Shown: positions 43,025 to 54,393, numbered from the stretch's first letter. The stretch is 64,000 bases of DNA from Desulfofustis glycolicus DSM 9705 (GCF_900130015.1 NZ_FQXS01000001.1:1-64000), one strand, 5' to 3'. Program-made: numbers and translations. Notes: generated from the sequence alone by a model not told the origin.

Positions 43025-43723
43025 GTGAGCAACGGAACACAACGTCTCAAAGTCGATGCGGATATCGGCAAGAACCGTCTCTTTTTCACCGTCGCCGGCA
43101 CCATTCAGCGGGGTGATCTGGACCGGCTCTACACCGACACCCGTTTTTGCGTCGCCGATCTTGCGCCTGGTTTTGACGTGATCACCGACCTGAGCCAGTG
43201 CCATCTCGGCCACCTGAGTGCTCTGCCGACCTTTCGCAAGATCATGCAATACCTCGTCGCCCACGGTGTACGCGATGTGGTGCGGATCATGAATCCGGAC
43301 AAACTGATCCACCGGCAGATCGTTAACTACGCCGCCCGGGTCCCCGGCTACCAGACCATGTACGTCGCCAGTTACCAGGAAGCGGAGGCGGTGCTGGAGC
43401 AATCCCGGGAACGCAGTACCCTGCGCTTCCTGCTGCCGGAAACTACCATCACCCTGATGGTCGATGACCGGGAACAACCGGCGGGGTTGATCAATATTTC
43501 CGCCGGCGGTTGTGCCGTCCGCCCGGCAGCGAAGCTACCCGCCGATTGCCGGCTGACAACAAAGCTGTCGCTGTCCCGACGCGACGGGACGGTCGAGGAG
43601 TTCACGCTGCCGTCCCGGCTGATCAGGGAGATGGAAGATGGGGTGGCAATTGCCTTCGAAACGCTCGCCGATAATGACCGGGAACGGCTGAACACGTGCC
43701 TGGTGGAGGCCGTGCAACGCTGA
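43025..43723 (+). CDS. PilZ-like domain protein with N-terminal STAS-like fold
   Basis: The 232-residue protein starts with GTG. The first 130 residues (LFFTVAGTIQRGDLDRLYTD ... FDVITDLSQCHLGHL) look like a STAS/SpoIIAA-type alpha/beta domain. The C-terminal 95 residues (INISAGGCAVRP ... VAIAFETL) fit a PilZ domain, although the N-terminal RxxxR of c-di-GMP binders is only loosely matched (QSRERSTLRF). It may be a c-di-GMP-responsive or degenerate effector. It stands alone between two kinase genes. Confidence 0.65.
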   Translation: MSNGTQRLKVDADIGKNRLFFTVAGTIQRGDLDRLYTDTRFCVADLAPGFDVITDLSQCHLGHLSALPTFRKIMQYLVAHGVRDVVRIMNPDKLIHRQIVNYAARVPGYQTMYVASYQEAEAVLEQSRERSTLRFLLPETTITLMVDDREQPAGLINISAGGCAVRPAAKLPADCRLTTKLSLSRRDGTVEEFTLPSRLIREMEDGVAIAFETLADNDRERLNTCLVEAVQR

Positions 43724-43754
43724 CACGCTGGCCTCCTGCTTGACCGGCCGCCAC

Positions 43755-46373
43755 TTACCGCTCTTCTCCGTCGCAACTGCCCCCATCGGGACGAACATCG
43801 GCCACGGGCAGAAAGACCTTGAACACCGATCCTTTGTTAACGACCGAACGAACCGTGACGCCGCCGCCGTGCATGCGGACGATGCCGAGCACCAGCGGCA
43901 ACCCCATGCCTCTTCCGGTGAACTTCTGAGTATAAAACGGATCGAAGATCCGCTCCAGGTTTTCGGCACTGATACCACAGCCGGTATCGAGCAGACGGAT
44001 ACAGGCGTGAGGGTTGTCAACGGGCTGCCAGTCCACCGGAAAACGATGATCACCGGCAATTTCGCCGGGAGAGACAACCGTCAGCGTCAATTCGATCGAA
44101 CCGCCATTACTGCCCAACGCTTCGACCGCATTGGCAAAGAGGCTGTCGAGCAGCCGCCGGACCAGATCCCGGTCGGAGACCACCGGCACCGGTTGGTCCG
44201 GCAGACGTATAGTGAGTAGTACCTCCTCGGTCAGATTCTGCTTGCATGCCCGGCCATAGTCCTCCAGCAGCGGTACCAGATCGACAGGCGGAAAGGATCG
44301 CGCCGTCGAGCTCTGACCGAGATAGATCAGCATATTGGTGCCGAGTGCGGCCAATCGCCTGGCGGCATCATGGGCGGCACCCAGAACGTTTTTCAATCCC
44401 GTGTCGTGCTGTGGCAGATCGGCTAGGGCGACTTCGAGGTTGCCGAGGATAACGGTCAACATATTGTTGTAGTTATGCGCTACCGCGCCGGCCATTCGGC
44501 CGAGACTTTCGTTTTTATGCAGTTGCCGGTTGATGGTCTCCAGCTCGCTCTGTAATTCACGGCGGCGCAATCGACCCAGATAGGCAAGCAGGATCGGGGC
44601 GACCTGATCGGCCACACCTTCGAGCAGATCCAGATCCTCCTGGTCGTACCCCCCCTCTTTGTTGGCCAGGATGAAATGGCCGATCGCCTCGTCACGCTGA
44701 ACAATCGGCACGGCCAGCACACTGTGCAGTTCAATGTGCCCGGCCGGCACCTGCAGCCCCTCGTTGGCCAGCAATGAACGGCGTTCGAGCAGCGCCCGTC
44801 CCCATACCCCGCCCCACTGAGCGTGCGGAAAAACAATGCTCTTCTCCTCCACCTGGCATTTCTCCCAGACATGACGGGTCATGGTCGGGCAGACGAGATC
44901 GCCGTTATCGTCGATATAACCGAACAACCCAATCGAGCTGGCGAAGGCCTCCAGCAGCAGGTTCAGCACATCGTGGAACAGATCGTCGTCCGACGCGGTC
45001 AGGAAAATAGTGGCAATCCGGTGGTTGAGTTCAAGGATCCGACGCGAGCGCTGCAATTCCTCCTGGGTCTGTTTTTCTGCATCGATATCGTCGATAAAGC
45101 CGAGATAGCGATCGTCATTTACCTTGACCGCGGAAACGGAGAACCAGCGCTCGCTGCCATCCTTACAGCGCAAACGGACCTCCCTCTGGACCTGCCCCTG
45201 CTCCTTTACCGTTTGAAAATGCGTGAGACCTGCTTCCCGGAACGACGGGGCCAGCATCTCACCAATCTCCATGGCAAGCAGCTCGCTCTCGGCATATCCG
45301 GTCAACGAGCAGGCGGCTGGATTAACCTGCTGATACTGGCCATGCCCATCGGAGACAAAGATGCCATACGGCGCATTGGCAATGTAGCTGCGAAAACGCT
45401 GCTCGCTCTCAACGATGGCATCTTCGGCCTTTTTTCGATCGGAAATGACCCGGAAAAATACGCTCAGACCGTCCTGGAAGGGAGCGACATTGACCTCATA
45501 CCAACGGTCATGGGGAGCAAAAAAGGTCTCAAAGCTCCGTGCCCGTTTCTCGAGCAAAACCCTACGGTATTCCGTCTCGAAAACCGATGCGCACGCTTCC
45601 GGAAAGACCTCGAACAGACCGCGTCCGATTACCTGTTGCCGGTCGGCTCCGAGTACCTGCTCGGCAGCACTGTTCATGTAACGAATTTGTAAACCGCCGT
45701 CCAGCGAGAGAAAGCCGTCGGACATGCCGGCAAGGATCGCGTCCAGCTCCCGGCGGCGACCCTCGATTTCCTTCTCGATGAGCTTTCGCTGGTGGATATC
45801 GGTCACCGTCACCAGCAGACCGTCCCCGGGTGACTCGTCGGCAACGCTTCCTATCTCGCCGGAAAAGGCCCTGATACTGACAAACCGCGGGCCGCCCGGG
45901 CCGTCGAGACGGACATCGAGTTGCTTGTCGGCCGGATTCTTGCGAAACGAACGAAGCCGGGCCAGGAAGATCGAGCGATCTTCTGCCGCCAGATAACCGG
46001 CCAGCGGCGTTCCATCAACCGCCTCTACCGGATCGCCGACCATGCCGGCGAAGGTCTTGTTGGCCTTCCTGATCATGCCGGCAGTATCGATAACCACATA
46101 GCCGACCGGCGCATCGTGGTAGAGCCGCATGTAGCCCCGACGACTCTCCTCCAGCCGCTTCTGGGTCAGCTGCAACTCATCGTTTTGCAGCTCCAACTCG
46201 ATCTGGTGGACATGCAGTTCTTGCAGCACCTCATGCAAATCGGCGCTTTGTGCCGGCGAAGCCGCACCGGCAAAATCATCGATCAACAATTCCGCCCGCC
46301 GGCGCAATTCGTCGCTCCGCATGGTGCGCGGCGTCGTTGTATCCGGTCTGTCCGTTGCCTGTTGCTGCTTCAT
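43755..46373 (-). CDS. Multi-PAS/GAF sensor histidine kinase
   Basis: The protein has 872 residues from the ATG at 46373 with GGAGA and AAGAAGG upstream. It is soluble. The order is a coiled coil (20-85), three PAS domains (about 75-200, 215-330, 335-455) and GAF (about 475-620). A kinase core follows, with LGRMAGAVAHNYNNMLTVI (H box), NAVEALGS, DTGCGIS and GRGMGLPLVLGIVRMHGG. The H box NYNNM replaces DFNN. The stop is only 30 bases from the convergent PilZ gene. Upstream lies the frameshifted CheB/CheR gene on the same strand. Confidence 0.9.
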   Translation of the reverse strand: MKQQQATDRPDTTTPRTMRSDELRRRAELLIDDFAGAASPAQSADLHEVLQELHVHQIELELQNDELQLTQKRLEESRRGYMRLYHDAPVGYVVIDTAGMIRKANKTFAGMVGDPVEAVDGTPLAGYLAAEDRSIFLARLRSFRKNPADKQLDVRLDGPGGPRFVSIRAFSGEIGSVADESPGDGLLVTVTDIHQRKLIEKEIEGRRRELDAILAGMSDGFLSLDGGLQIRYMNSAAEQVLGADRQQVIGRGLFEVFPEACASVFETEYRRVLLEKRARSFETFFAPHDRWYEVNVAPFQDGLSVFFRVISDRKKAEDAIVESEQRFRSYIANAPYGIFVSDGHGQYQQVNPAACSLTGYAESELLAMEIGEMLAPSFREAGLTHFQTVKEQGQVQREVRLRCKDGSERWFSVSAVKVNDDRYLGFIDDIDAEKQTQEELQRSRRILELNHRIATIFLTASDDDLFHDVLNLLLEAFASSIGLFGYIDDNGDLVCPTMTRHVWEKCQVEEKSIVFPHAQWGGVWGRALLERRSLLANEGLQVPAGHIELHSVLAVPIVQRDEAIGHFILANKEGGYDQEDLDLLEGVADQVAPILLAYLGRLRRRELQSELETINRQLHKNESLGRMAGAVAHNYNNMLTVILGNLEVALADLPQHDTGLKNVLGAAHDAARRLAALGTNMLIYLGQSSTARSFPPVDLVPLLEDYGRACKQNLTEEVLLTIRLPDQPVPVVSDRDLVRRLLDSLFANAVEALGSNGGSIELTLTVVSPGEIAGDHRFPVDWQPVDNPHACIRLLDTGCGISAENLERIFDPFYTQKFTGRGMGLPLVLGIVRMHGGGVTVRSVVNKGSVFKVFLPVADVRPDGGSCDGEER

Positions 46374-46471
46374 TGCCTTCTTTTCTCCTGCCTCAATCAT
46401 CACTACGGTGCAGAGCACCTCTCAGCGCTCCGCCAAACTGCTGCCAACCGGCGGCGAGGACCTCATGCATC

Positions 46472-49354
46472 CTACTCTTCCTGCTTAGCCGGCATCGACT
46501 GGCGGCCGTATTTTTTAAAACTGACGACCAGTCGATCGTCCGGAATGCGAAACGCGTGGACACGAAAATCGCCGGCCAATCGTTCATCCTGGTAGCTGAC
46601 CCGATCCAGCACACAGGTCTCACCGGTTTTGACAACCTTCCTGAAACAATCGACGAAGTTATGCTGCTCAGACGCCGGCCAGATATCTTCAAAGCTGCTG
46701 CCAAGCCAGTCATCGACGGCAAAACCGACCAGGCGTTCCGCTTCCGGATTACCGCTTTCCAGGACGAAGCAGCCCGATTCATCGAGCCGATAAACAAGCA
46801 GCCCGACCGGGATATTTTCACTGATATCCTGGGCTACCAATTCACTGCGCCGCAAATCATTACGGACGGTGCGCAACTCGGTAATGTCGACAAAAGTCAA
46901 GACAACGCCGGAATAAGTCTCCGGGCCGATATGATAGGGCAGGATTCGGGTCAGATACCAGCGACCGTCGCTGGTCTCGACATGGACTTCCAGGGCCTCA
47001 CTGGTTCTCTGCACCTGCTTGGCCGCCGCCAGCGGGTCAAAACCTGCCAAGCGGTGGGAAATATGGGTGAACGGCCTGCCGATATCTTTTTCGAGAATAT
47101 TGAAGATTTTCGCAATTTCCGGCGAGTATTTGCGAATCTCGAGATTCTCATCGATGATCAAGGTACCGATACCCGAACTGGTCATCAGGTTGTCTACATC
47201 ATTTGACAATTCCGTCAGCTCGATGATCTTCTTCTGATGTTCGGCATTGACCGTGTAAAGTTCCTCGTTGGTAGCCTGCAACTCCTCGATGGTCGCCTGC
47301 AGATTTTCCTGGCTGAACTGCAGTTCCTGCTCCAAGTCCCGAATCCGCTGCTGGGCATCCTCATTGAGATCGTAAACTTCAGCACCTTCCCGCGGTGGAC
47401 TGCTTTCCCGACCGGTATCCTCGAGAAACACGGCCACCAACGGTTCCTGGTTCTTACGCTGTGGCAACAGGGTCAGGTGCATGCGCAGGGACTGTTTCTC
47501 GCCCCGGTGTTGGATCCGCACGTTCGAGTAGGAGATCTCCTCTCCGGTGCGAAAGACTTTCTGAATGCCCGTGGCCAGAGGAATCGCCAGCTCCCGGGCG
47601 GCCAGTTTGGTGATGTTGTATTCCGCCGGTCCGGATGGAACGGAAAAGCAGCCCTCGGTGTTGCCGACGATGTGAACGACTTCCAGCTGTTGTTCGTTGA
47701 CGATCACCGACAGCGGCAGGTAACGTTCGACGGCCACGACCAGATACTGGCGCAGCAAGGCCAGCTCCCCGTCGCCGTCACGGTCTCGGCCTGAACGATA
47801 ACCGCTAGCCGGCCGCTTGAAGTGATACCGCCCCGGGCCTTTGCCGGACACTTGCAGCTCGTCGTGCCGCAGCGATTGATTTCTGCCGCGTGATTCATAG
47901 ATACGAAACCGCTGGTGCAGCGGTTTGAAATAGTCGGTCAGATCTCCGACCGTCTCACTGTTGCCGAGGAAAAGGCAGCCCTTGCGGTTGAGCGAGAAGT
48001 TGAACATCTCCAAGACCTTGGTCTGTAGCACCGGCTGCAGGTAGATGAGCAGATTGCGGCAGGACGCCAGGTCGATATTGGTGAAGGGCGGGTCGTTGAT
48101 CAGGTTGTGTTGAGCAAAAACCACCATCTCGCGAATGGTCCGCGTCACCTGGTAGGAATCCTCACGGTGATAAAAATACTTGCCGAGGATCTTGGCTGTC
48201 AGGTCGGCGGCGATGCTCTCCGGGTAAATGCCGTTGCTGGCCCGCAGAATCGCGTCCCGGTCGATGTCGGTGGCAAAGATCTTCACGTCGCGGCTCACTT
48301 TGTGTTCGGCCATTACCTCACGGAACAGGATGGCCAGCGTATAGGCCTCCTCACCGCTGGAGCAACCGGCCACCCAGCAGCGTACTTCCCGGTTCTGGGC
48401 CCGCTCGACCAACCCCGGCAGGATAAGGGTGCGCAACTCTTCCATCGCCTCCGGGTCGCGAAAAAAACTGGTCGCCCCGATGAGCAGCTCGCGATACAGC
48501 GCCATTACCTCGCCGGGATAATGCTGCAGGTAGCGCGCGTAATCATCGAAGTTGTTGATCTGGTTGATCGACATCCGCCGCTCGATGCGCCGGCTGATGG
48601 TACTCGGCTTGTAAAAGGTGAAATCGACCTTGGTCTTGGCGCGCAGTTCGGCAAAAAGCCGGGTCAATGCATCGGCATCCTCGAGCAGCGCATCGGCCGG
48701 TTTCTCTCCGGAAATATAGGGATGGGCGATATAAGCCAGCAATTCCTGGGGCATCCGGTCCGGCGGCAGGATAAAGTCGGCGGTGCCGGTGGAGATTGCC
48801 GCCCGCGGCATGCCGTCGAACTTGGCGGTCTGCTCATCCTGGACCATGACCATGCCGTTATGTTCCTTGATCGCCCACACCCCCCGGGCACCGTCACTGC
48901 CGGTGCCGGACAGGATAATGGCGATAGCCCTTTTACCCTGATCTTCGGCAAGCAATTGCAGAAAGATATCGATGGGCAGGCTGATCCCCTCGTGATCCGA
49001 GCGATCCTTGAGCAGCAGTTTGCCGTGGAAAATGATCAAGTTCTTCTTCGGCGGAATCAGGTAGACATTACCGGGCCTGACCTCCATACCGTCCTCGGCG
49101 CGGTTGACTTTCATCTCCGTTCTCTTGGACAGCAGCTCGACCATCAGGCTCTTGTAGTCGGGCGACAGATGCTGCACGACGATAAAGGCCAGGTTGCTGC
49201 GCGCCGGCATGTTGGTGCAAAAAAACTCTCGATAGCCTCCAGCCCTCCGGCAGAGGCGCCGATACCGACGTAGTGAGTCGGCAGTTGCTGTGAACTGTCC
49301 GTTATCGTGGCACCCTTTCTTAAAACCGGCGTTCGGGCCGGCAACCATGGGCAT
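46472..49354 (-). pseudogene. CheB-CheR-PAS fusion with a frameshift in a T7 tract
   Basis: The main frame encodes most of a hybrid methylesterase-methyltransferase: CheB (LAFIVVQHLSPDYKSLM ... GTGSDGARG), CheR (FFRDPEAMEELR, CWVAGCSSGEEAYTLAI, ATDIDRDAI), a coiled coil and two PAS domains up to residue 960. The true N-terminus, THYVGIGASAGGLEAIESFF, with the catalytic-Ser start of CheB, is in another frame. The shift occurs at a run of seven T on the minus strand, near 49219-49225. One more T restores FFCTNMPARSN. No ATG is close to the restored start. It is a pseudogene, a phase-variable gene or a sequence error. Confidence 0.75.
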
Positions 49355-49610
49355 GAAAAAAACATGAATATCTCGAGAGGACCAATGTCAACAGCCGCCC
49401 CCCGACGGTGCTCCATCACTTCACGACAGTCTGCCAGAAATCGGCCGAAAAGAAAAGCTGATGATCGACAATATTCAGGAAAGATTCCCACAATGGAGTG
49501 AACGCGGACTTGTTTTCCTGCGTCAAACAGGATAAATCTTGCATGACAGGGGCGTGACCGCACAATGCGGATGGTACCTCGACCAAATTGAACACTCTAC
49601 CCCGACACCG

Positions 49611-50495
49611 ATGAAACCGGCACCCTCTCTCCATGATCGCCTGCTCGCTGAGATTTCCGCCTTTATCCGCTCTACCGACAACTCGCTGGCAAATGATGCC
49701 GGTGATCCGGCCTTTGCCGAACCGCTGGTCGGCTTCGCCCGTGGAGACGACCCGATCTTCGCACGATACAAAGACGTCGTCGGCCCCTTTCACTGGACGC
49801 CGCTGGAAGCCTTTCGTGAGGCATTTCCGGACCGGACGATCGAGGCCGACGAGATCACCGTGATCTCCTGGATCCTGCCGCATACCGAACGTACAAAACA
49901 CGACAACCGGCGGGAAACACTCTATCCGTCAGAATCATGGGCCCGGGCCCGTTTTTTTGGTGAGACCGTTAACGACGCCCTACGCCGCCGGGTGGTCGAT
50001 TTTTTCCTCGGCGAAACCATCGCGGCACTGGCGCCGGTCCTGCTGCCGACCTGGTCGAGGAAGGATTCGGACCGCTTCGTCTGGGCCTCGACCTGGTCGG
50101 AGCGTCACCAGGCCTATGCCGCCGGGCTCGGCACCTTCGGCCTGTGTGACGGGCTCATTACCCCGAAGGGCAAAGCCATGCGGGTCGGGGCGGTGGTAGC
50201 GGCCACCGCCGACCTGCCGGTATCGCCTCGGCCCTACGACGATCATCATGCCTATTGCCTCTTTTATTCGACCGGCACCTGTCGTGCCTGTATCGAGCGC
50301 TGCCCGGTCGGCGCCATCTCCGAGCAGGGTCATGACAAACGGCTCTGCCGGGACCACGTCCATCGCACCGCCAACGCCCACGTCAAGGAGCAGTACGGCT
50401 TCGACGGCTATGGCTGCGGCCTCTGCCAGACCGGGGTCCCCTGCGAATCCGGCATCCCCGTTGCTAAACAGGCCGGGGCGAAACACCCGTCGTGA
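49611..50495 (+). CDS. QueG-like 4Fe-4S protein
   Basis: The product has 294 residues from the ATG at 49611, where similarity to the family begins. A TTG further up at 49539 is possible. The N-terminal part (GFARGDDPIFARYKDVVG ... TVISWILPHTERT) and YAAGLGTFGLCDGLITPKGKAMR resemble QueG/reductive-dehalogenase-type proteins. Two Fe-S motifs follow: CRACIERCPVGAI and CGLCQTGVPCESGIP. It might be an epoxyqueuosine reductase paralogue or a cobalamin-dependent reductase. Its substrate is unknown. It overlaps no neighbour. Confidence 0.6.
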   Translation: MKPAPSLHDRLLAEISAFIRSTDNSLANDAGDPAFAEPLVGFARGDDPIFARYKDVVGPFHWTPLEAFREAFPDRTIEADEITVISWILPHTERTKHDNRRETLYPSESWARARFFGETVNDALRRRVVDFFLGETIAALAPVLLPTWSRKDSDRFVWASTWSERHQAYAAGLGTFGLCDGLITPKGKAMRVGAVVAATADLPVSPRPYDDHHAYCLFYSTGTCRACIERCPVGAISEQGHDKRLCRDHVHRTANAHVKEQYGFDGYGCGLCQTGVPCESGIPVAKQAGAKHPS

Positions 50496-50658
50496 CCACC
50501 TCCGGGACGTGCGTTGCCGGATAGTTATTTTTCCTCAGGCCGCGGCAACGAATCTTTGCATTGGTGTCGAAAATTTGCGACACTAACAGCTACAGGCCGA
50601 TGCACTCGGCCGATCCGGACGATGATCGACGACCACCAACCTCGCTGAACGAGTCATC

Positions 50659-53070
50659 GTGAAAGACGCGCCACCACACGAATCAAACCAGGCAAACCGG
50701 CAGAACGAAGATCATTTTCGTCGCATTATCAATGTACTGCCGCAATTTGTCGCCTATGTAAATCCCGATCTCACCTATCGTTATGCCAATCCCTCGTCGC
50801 AGGCCTTCTTCGGCCTGCCACCCGAACAGCTGGTGGGCAGGAAGACCAGGGATATCATCGGCGCCCGGGCCCACGACGCCATTCAGCCGTATTTGGAAAA
50901 AGTCCTCGCCGGCGAGACGTCGCACTATCAGCGGGATCTTGTCTATCCAGACGACAAGGTGCACACCATCGACGGCTGGCTGATCCCCGATCTGTCGGAG
51001 AGCGGCGAGGTTCTCGGCTATTACGCAATTCTCTACGACATCACCCATGTCAAAACGGCCCACGAGGCCCTGCGTGAAAAAGACGCAAAGATGCGCAGCA
51101 TCTTCCGGGTCGCGCCGATCGGCATCGGCATCACCAGCAACCGGACCATTGTCGAAGTCAACGACCGGCTTTGCCGGATGCTCGGTTATCGACAGGATGA
51201 ACTGATCGGCCACAATTCCCGCCTGCTCTACGGCAGTGACGAAGAGTATGATGCCGCCGGAGCCGAGCGACGGCGACAAATCTGGCAGCACGGCAGCAGT
51301 TCGGTTGAAACGAGAATGGTGCGAAAAGACGGCGCAGTCATCACCGTATTGACCAATGCAACGCCGATCGACCCGGGTGCCCCTGAAACAGCGGGCATCA
51401 TCTTCACGGTACTCGATATAAGCAACAGGAAACAGGCGGAACAGGCGGTCAAAACTCAATCAAACACGCTGGATGCAATCTTCAACAGCACGCCGAGCAT
51501 GCTCGTGCTCGTCGACGAAGAGGGCCGGGTGGAGAAAATCAATCGCCGGGCGGTCGAGTTCTTCGGCAGCGACCAGGAACAGGTCACCAACCGGCTCTGC
51601 GGTCTGCTGTTTCGCTGCATCAACGCGGTCGGACCCGATGCCTGCGGCGCCATGGCGGCATGTCCAAGCTGCCCGATCCGCAGCCGTTTCTCGGAAACCT
51701 TTCGCAGCGGCACGCCCTTCCGTGAGGAGGAGGGCGAGATGACCCTGCGCCGCGGCGATCATGAGGTTACCTATCAATTGCTCATTTCCACCGCCGTCAT
51801 CACCATCGAACAGATCGACAAGGTGCTCATCTCGATCACCGATATCTCGGACATCAAGCGCAAGGAGGCGGAGCTGACCCGCCAGCGCATCGCCCATGAG
51901 CAGCTGGAACAGCAATATCGACAGGCCCAGAAAATGGAGCCGGTGGGCCGCCTCGCCGGCGGTATCGCCCATGACCTGAACAACCTGCTGGCACCGATCC
52001 TCGGTTACAGCGAACTGCTGGCGACCGACCTGACCGAAAACGACCCGCGCCGAGCCGCCGTGGAACAAATCCTCTACGCCGGCCAGCGCGCCCGTGACCT
52101 GATCAGACAGCTGCTCGCCTTCAGCCGCAAGCAAACCCTCACCTTTCGCAGCATCAACATCAACGAGCTGCTGTCGCAGTTTCACCGTCTGCTGCGCCGT
52201 ACCATCAGGGAAGATATCCAGATCAACCTGCACCTTGCCGACCCCCTGCCGAATATCCAGGGCGATACCGGCCAACTCGAACAGGTGATCCTCAACCTGG
52301 CGGTCAACGCCCAGGACGCAATGGTCGGCAGCGGTGAACTCAGTTTCCAGACGGCACTGGCCGTGCCGGACGACGCAGAGCGCGCCGAGATGGACCTTGG
52401 ACAGGCCGGGCCCCACGTACTGTTGACCATCACCGACACCGGCATCGGCATGGACGGCGACACCTGCGCCCAGGTCTTCGAACCGTTTTTCACGACCAAA
52501 GGCCAGCACAGCGGCACCGGCCTCGGCCTGTCCACCGTCTACGGCATCATCAAACAACACAAGGGAGCGATTGGCGTCACCAGCAAACCGGGACGAGGAA
52601 CGACGTTCACCATCCACCTGCCGGCAACCGACAGGAACCTCAACCAGGTCGAAGAGGAACGAGAGGCTTCGCACCCCCAGGTCCAGGGCAGTGAAACCAT
52701 CTTGCTTGCCGAGGATGATCTCAACCTGCGCGCCATGGTTGAGACGGTTCTCCAGAAACACGGCTACACCGTACTCCCCGCAGCAGACGGCAGGCAGGCG
52801 GCGGAGCTGGCTCAGAGTTATCCGGGCCGGATCGACCTACTACTCACCGATGTCGTCATGCCGGAAATGAACGGCCGGCAGCTATACGAGCGTCTGGCCG
52901 GACAGTACCCGTCCATCAAAGCGCTCTACATGTCCGGCTATACCGCCGAAGTGCTGACCGACGAGGGTGCTCTCGATCATCGGACGGAGTTGGTCCAGAA
53001 ACCGTTTTCGGTCATGGATCTGCTGGCCAGAGTCCGCGCAACGCTCGACCGGTCCGTATCATCCGGTTAA
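50659..53070 (+). CDS. Hybrid PAS histidine kinase with C-terminal receiver
   Basis: The 803-residue protein starts with GTG at 50659. Three PAS domains are seen at about 18-135, 140-260 and 265-410. The third has a Cys-rich insert (DACGAMAACPSCPI) that could bind metal or a cluster. The kinase has GRLAGGIAHDLNNLLAPILGYSEL (H box), NAQDAM, DTGIGMD and GTGLGLSTVYGIIKQH. The receiver (about 680-800) has LLAEDDLNLR, LLLTDVVMPEMNG with the phospho-Asp, YMSGYTAE and VQKPF. It is soluble and has no dedicated partner nearby. Confidence 0.92.
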   Translation: MKDAPPHESNQANRQNEDHFRRIINVLPQFVAYVNPDLTYRYANPSSQAFFGLPPEQLVGRKTRDIIGARAHDAIQPYLEKVLAGETSHYQRDLVYPDDKVHTIDGWLIPDLSESGEVLGYYAILYDITHVKTAHEALREKDAKMRSIFRVAPIGIGITSNRTIVEVNDRLCRMLGYRQDELIGHNSRLLYGSDEEYDAAGAERRRQIWQHGSSSVETRMVRKDGAVITVLTNATPIDPGAPETAGIIFTVLDISNRKQAEQAVKTQSNTLDAIFNSTPSMLVLVDEEGRVEKINRRAVEFFGSDQEQVTNRLCGLLFRCINAVGPDACGAMAACPSCPIRSRFSETFRSGTPFREEEGEMTLRRGDHEVTYQLLISTAVITIEQIDKVLISITDISDIKRKEAELTRQRIAHEQLEQQYRQAQKMEPVGRLAGGIAHDLNNLLAPILGYSELLATDLTENDPRRAAVEQILYAGQRARDLIRQLLAFSRKQTLTFRSININELLSQFHRLLRRTIREDIQINLHLADPLPNIQGDTGQLEQVILNLAVNAQDAMVGSGELSFQTALAVPDDAERAEMDLGQAGPHVLLTITDTGIGMDGDTCAQVFEPFFTTKGQHSGTGLGLSTVYGIIKQHKGAIGVTSKPGRGTTFTIHLPATDRNLNQVEEEREASHPQVQGSETILLAEDDLNLRAMVETVLQKHGYTVLPAADGRQAAELAQSYPGRIDLLLTDVVMPEMNGRQLYERLAGQYPSIKALYMSGYTAEVLTDEGALDHRTELVQKPFSVMDLLARVRATLDRSVSSG

Positions 53071-53106
53071 GCGGACCGATGTCAAACGGCCCCAGGCCGC
53101 AGCCAT

Positions 53107-54303
53107 TCACCGATTCACCTCTTTCTGCACGTTCTCCTGGTACGGCATCTTCAGTGGATAGAAACGATTGATCAACAGCCAGCCGACTAGAGTTACCGTG
53201 GCCGACGACAGGCCGAACCAGCCCAGGATCGTCACCTTGTCAGCCCATCCCAGGGAAATGAACCACATGGAGCAGGCGCCGGTGATGAAGTAGGTAAAGA
53301 CCATCAGCGAGGATGCCGAGCCGACATCGTACTCGACCTGCTCCAGGATCAGGTTGTTACTCGGTGGTCGACCGAAGGCGAAAAAGAAGGTAAGCAGCCA
53401 CATCGGCACGGCCAATCGAAACGGTTGCGGAAGCATATCGCCGAGCAGGAACATCGAGCACAGCAGCATGCCGCCGTAACTGACCAGCAGCAAGTGGGAC
53501 AAGGCAAACCGTTTGACCAGCCGGGAAAAGACGAACGGGGCAAGCATGAAGGCGGAGGCATTGAAGCCGAAGAAATAGCCGTATTGTCGCTCCGTATAGC
53601 CGAGCGAGGTAATATAGATATCCGAAGAGGCTGCAATGAACGCGAAAAACGGGGCGCCGAGACAGGCAAACACCAGGGTCAACAGGGAAAACCGGTGATT
53701 ATCGATCAATCGCCAATAACCGCGATACACCCGCCACATCGACTCCTGAACCGGCTCTCTCAAGGATTCTTCCATCCGCACCACCCCGAGAACGGCAATC
53801 AAGCCGAGCAGTGCCTGGATCACGAAGACCAGGCGCCAGGACGACAACTCGATAATCCAGCCACCGATCACCGGGGCGATCATCGGCGCCGCCGCAACGA
53901 TAATGCCGAGTTGGACAAAGATCCGTTGTCGCAGCCGCCCGTCAAACCGATCCTTGCAGATCGCAAAAGCGATCGACGAGGCCGCGGCGGCCCCGGCGCC
54001 CTGCAACACCCGGGTGGCGATCATCACTTCGATCGTTGTGGCCAGCGCACAGAGCAGACTCGCGCCGATATAGACGAGCAGTCCGATGAGCAAAGGGGGC
54101 CGCCGCCCGTACCGATCGGAGAGCGGACCATAGATCAGCAGAAACAGGCAATAGGTGACAAAAAAACCGACCAGAGTCAGATTGACCGTGGCCAGCGGCA
54201 CCTGCCATGAGTTTACCAGCAGGGGAATTGCCGCCAGATACATATCCGTCGACAACGGTGGAAAAGCGGCCAGCAGGGCGAGCAGACCAATCAGTTTCTT
54301 CAT
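53107..54303 (-). CDS. Bcr/CflA-family multidrug exporter (MFS)
   Basis: The 398-residue protein has twelve membrane helices. The family start is clear (FPPLSTDMYLAAIPLL, the Bcr signature with TDMYLPA). The MFS loop GPLSDRYGRRPPLL lies between helices 2 and 3, and motif C-like GAGAAAASSIAFAICKDRF follows. Bcr/CflA proteins export drugs such as bicyclomycin and sulfonamides, or cysteine, with H+ exchange. AGGAAAT precedes the ATG. The convergent sensor gene ends 36 bases away. Confidence 0.9.
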   Translation of the reverse strand: MKKLIGLLALLAAFPPLSTDMYLAAIPLLVNSWQVPLATVNLTLVGFFVTYCLFLLIYGPLSDRYGRRPPLLIGLLVYIGASLLCALATTIEVMIATRVLQGAGAAAASSIAFAICKDRFDGRLRQRIFVQLGIIVAAAPMIAPVIGGWIIELSSWRLVFVIQALLGLIAVLGVVRMEESLREPVQESMWRVYRGYWRLIDNHRFSLLTLVFACLGAPFFAFIAASSDIYITSLGYTERQYGYFFGFNASAFMLAPFVFSRLVKRFALSHLLLVSYGGMLLCSMFLLGDMLPQPFRLAVPMWLLTFFFAFGRPPSNNLILEQVEYDVGSASSLMVFTYFITGACSMWFISLGWADKVTILGWFGLSSATVTLVGWLLINRFYPLKMPYQENVQKEVNR

Positions 54304-54393
54304 TCAATTTCCTGCAGACAAAACAACCGGAAAGCGATACGCCCGGCATGAGTGAGTGGTGGACATGAGAGGTAATACCGAAAAAACAGCGGC

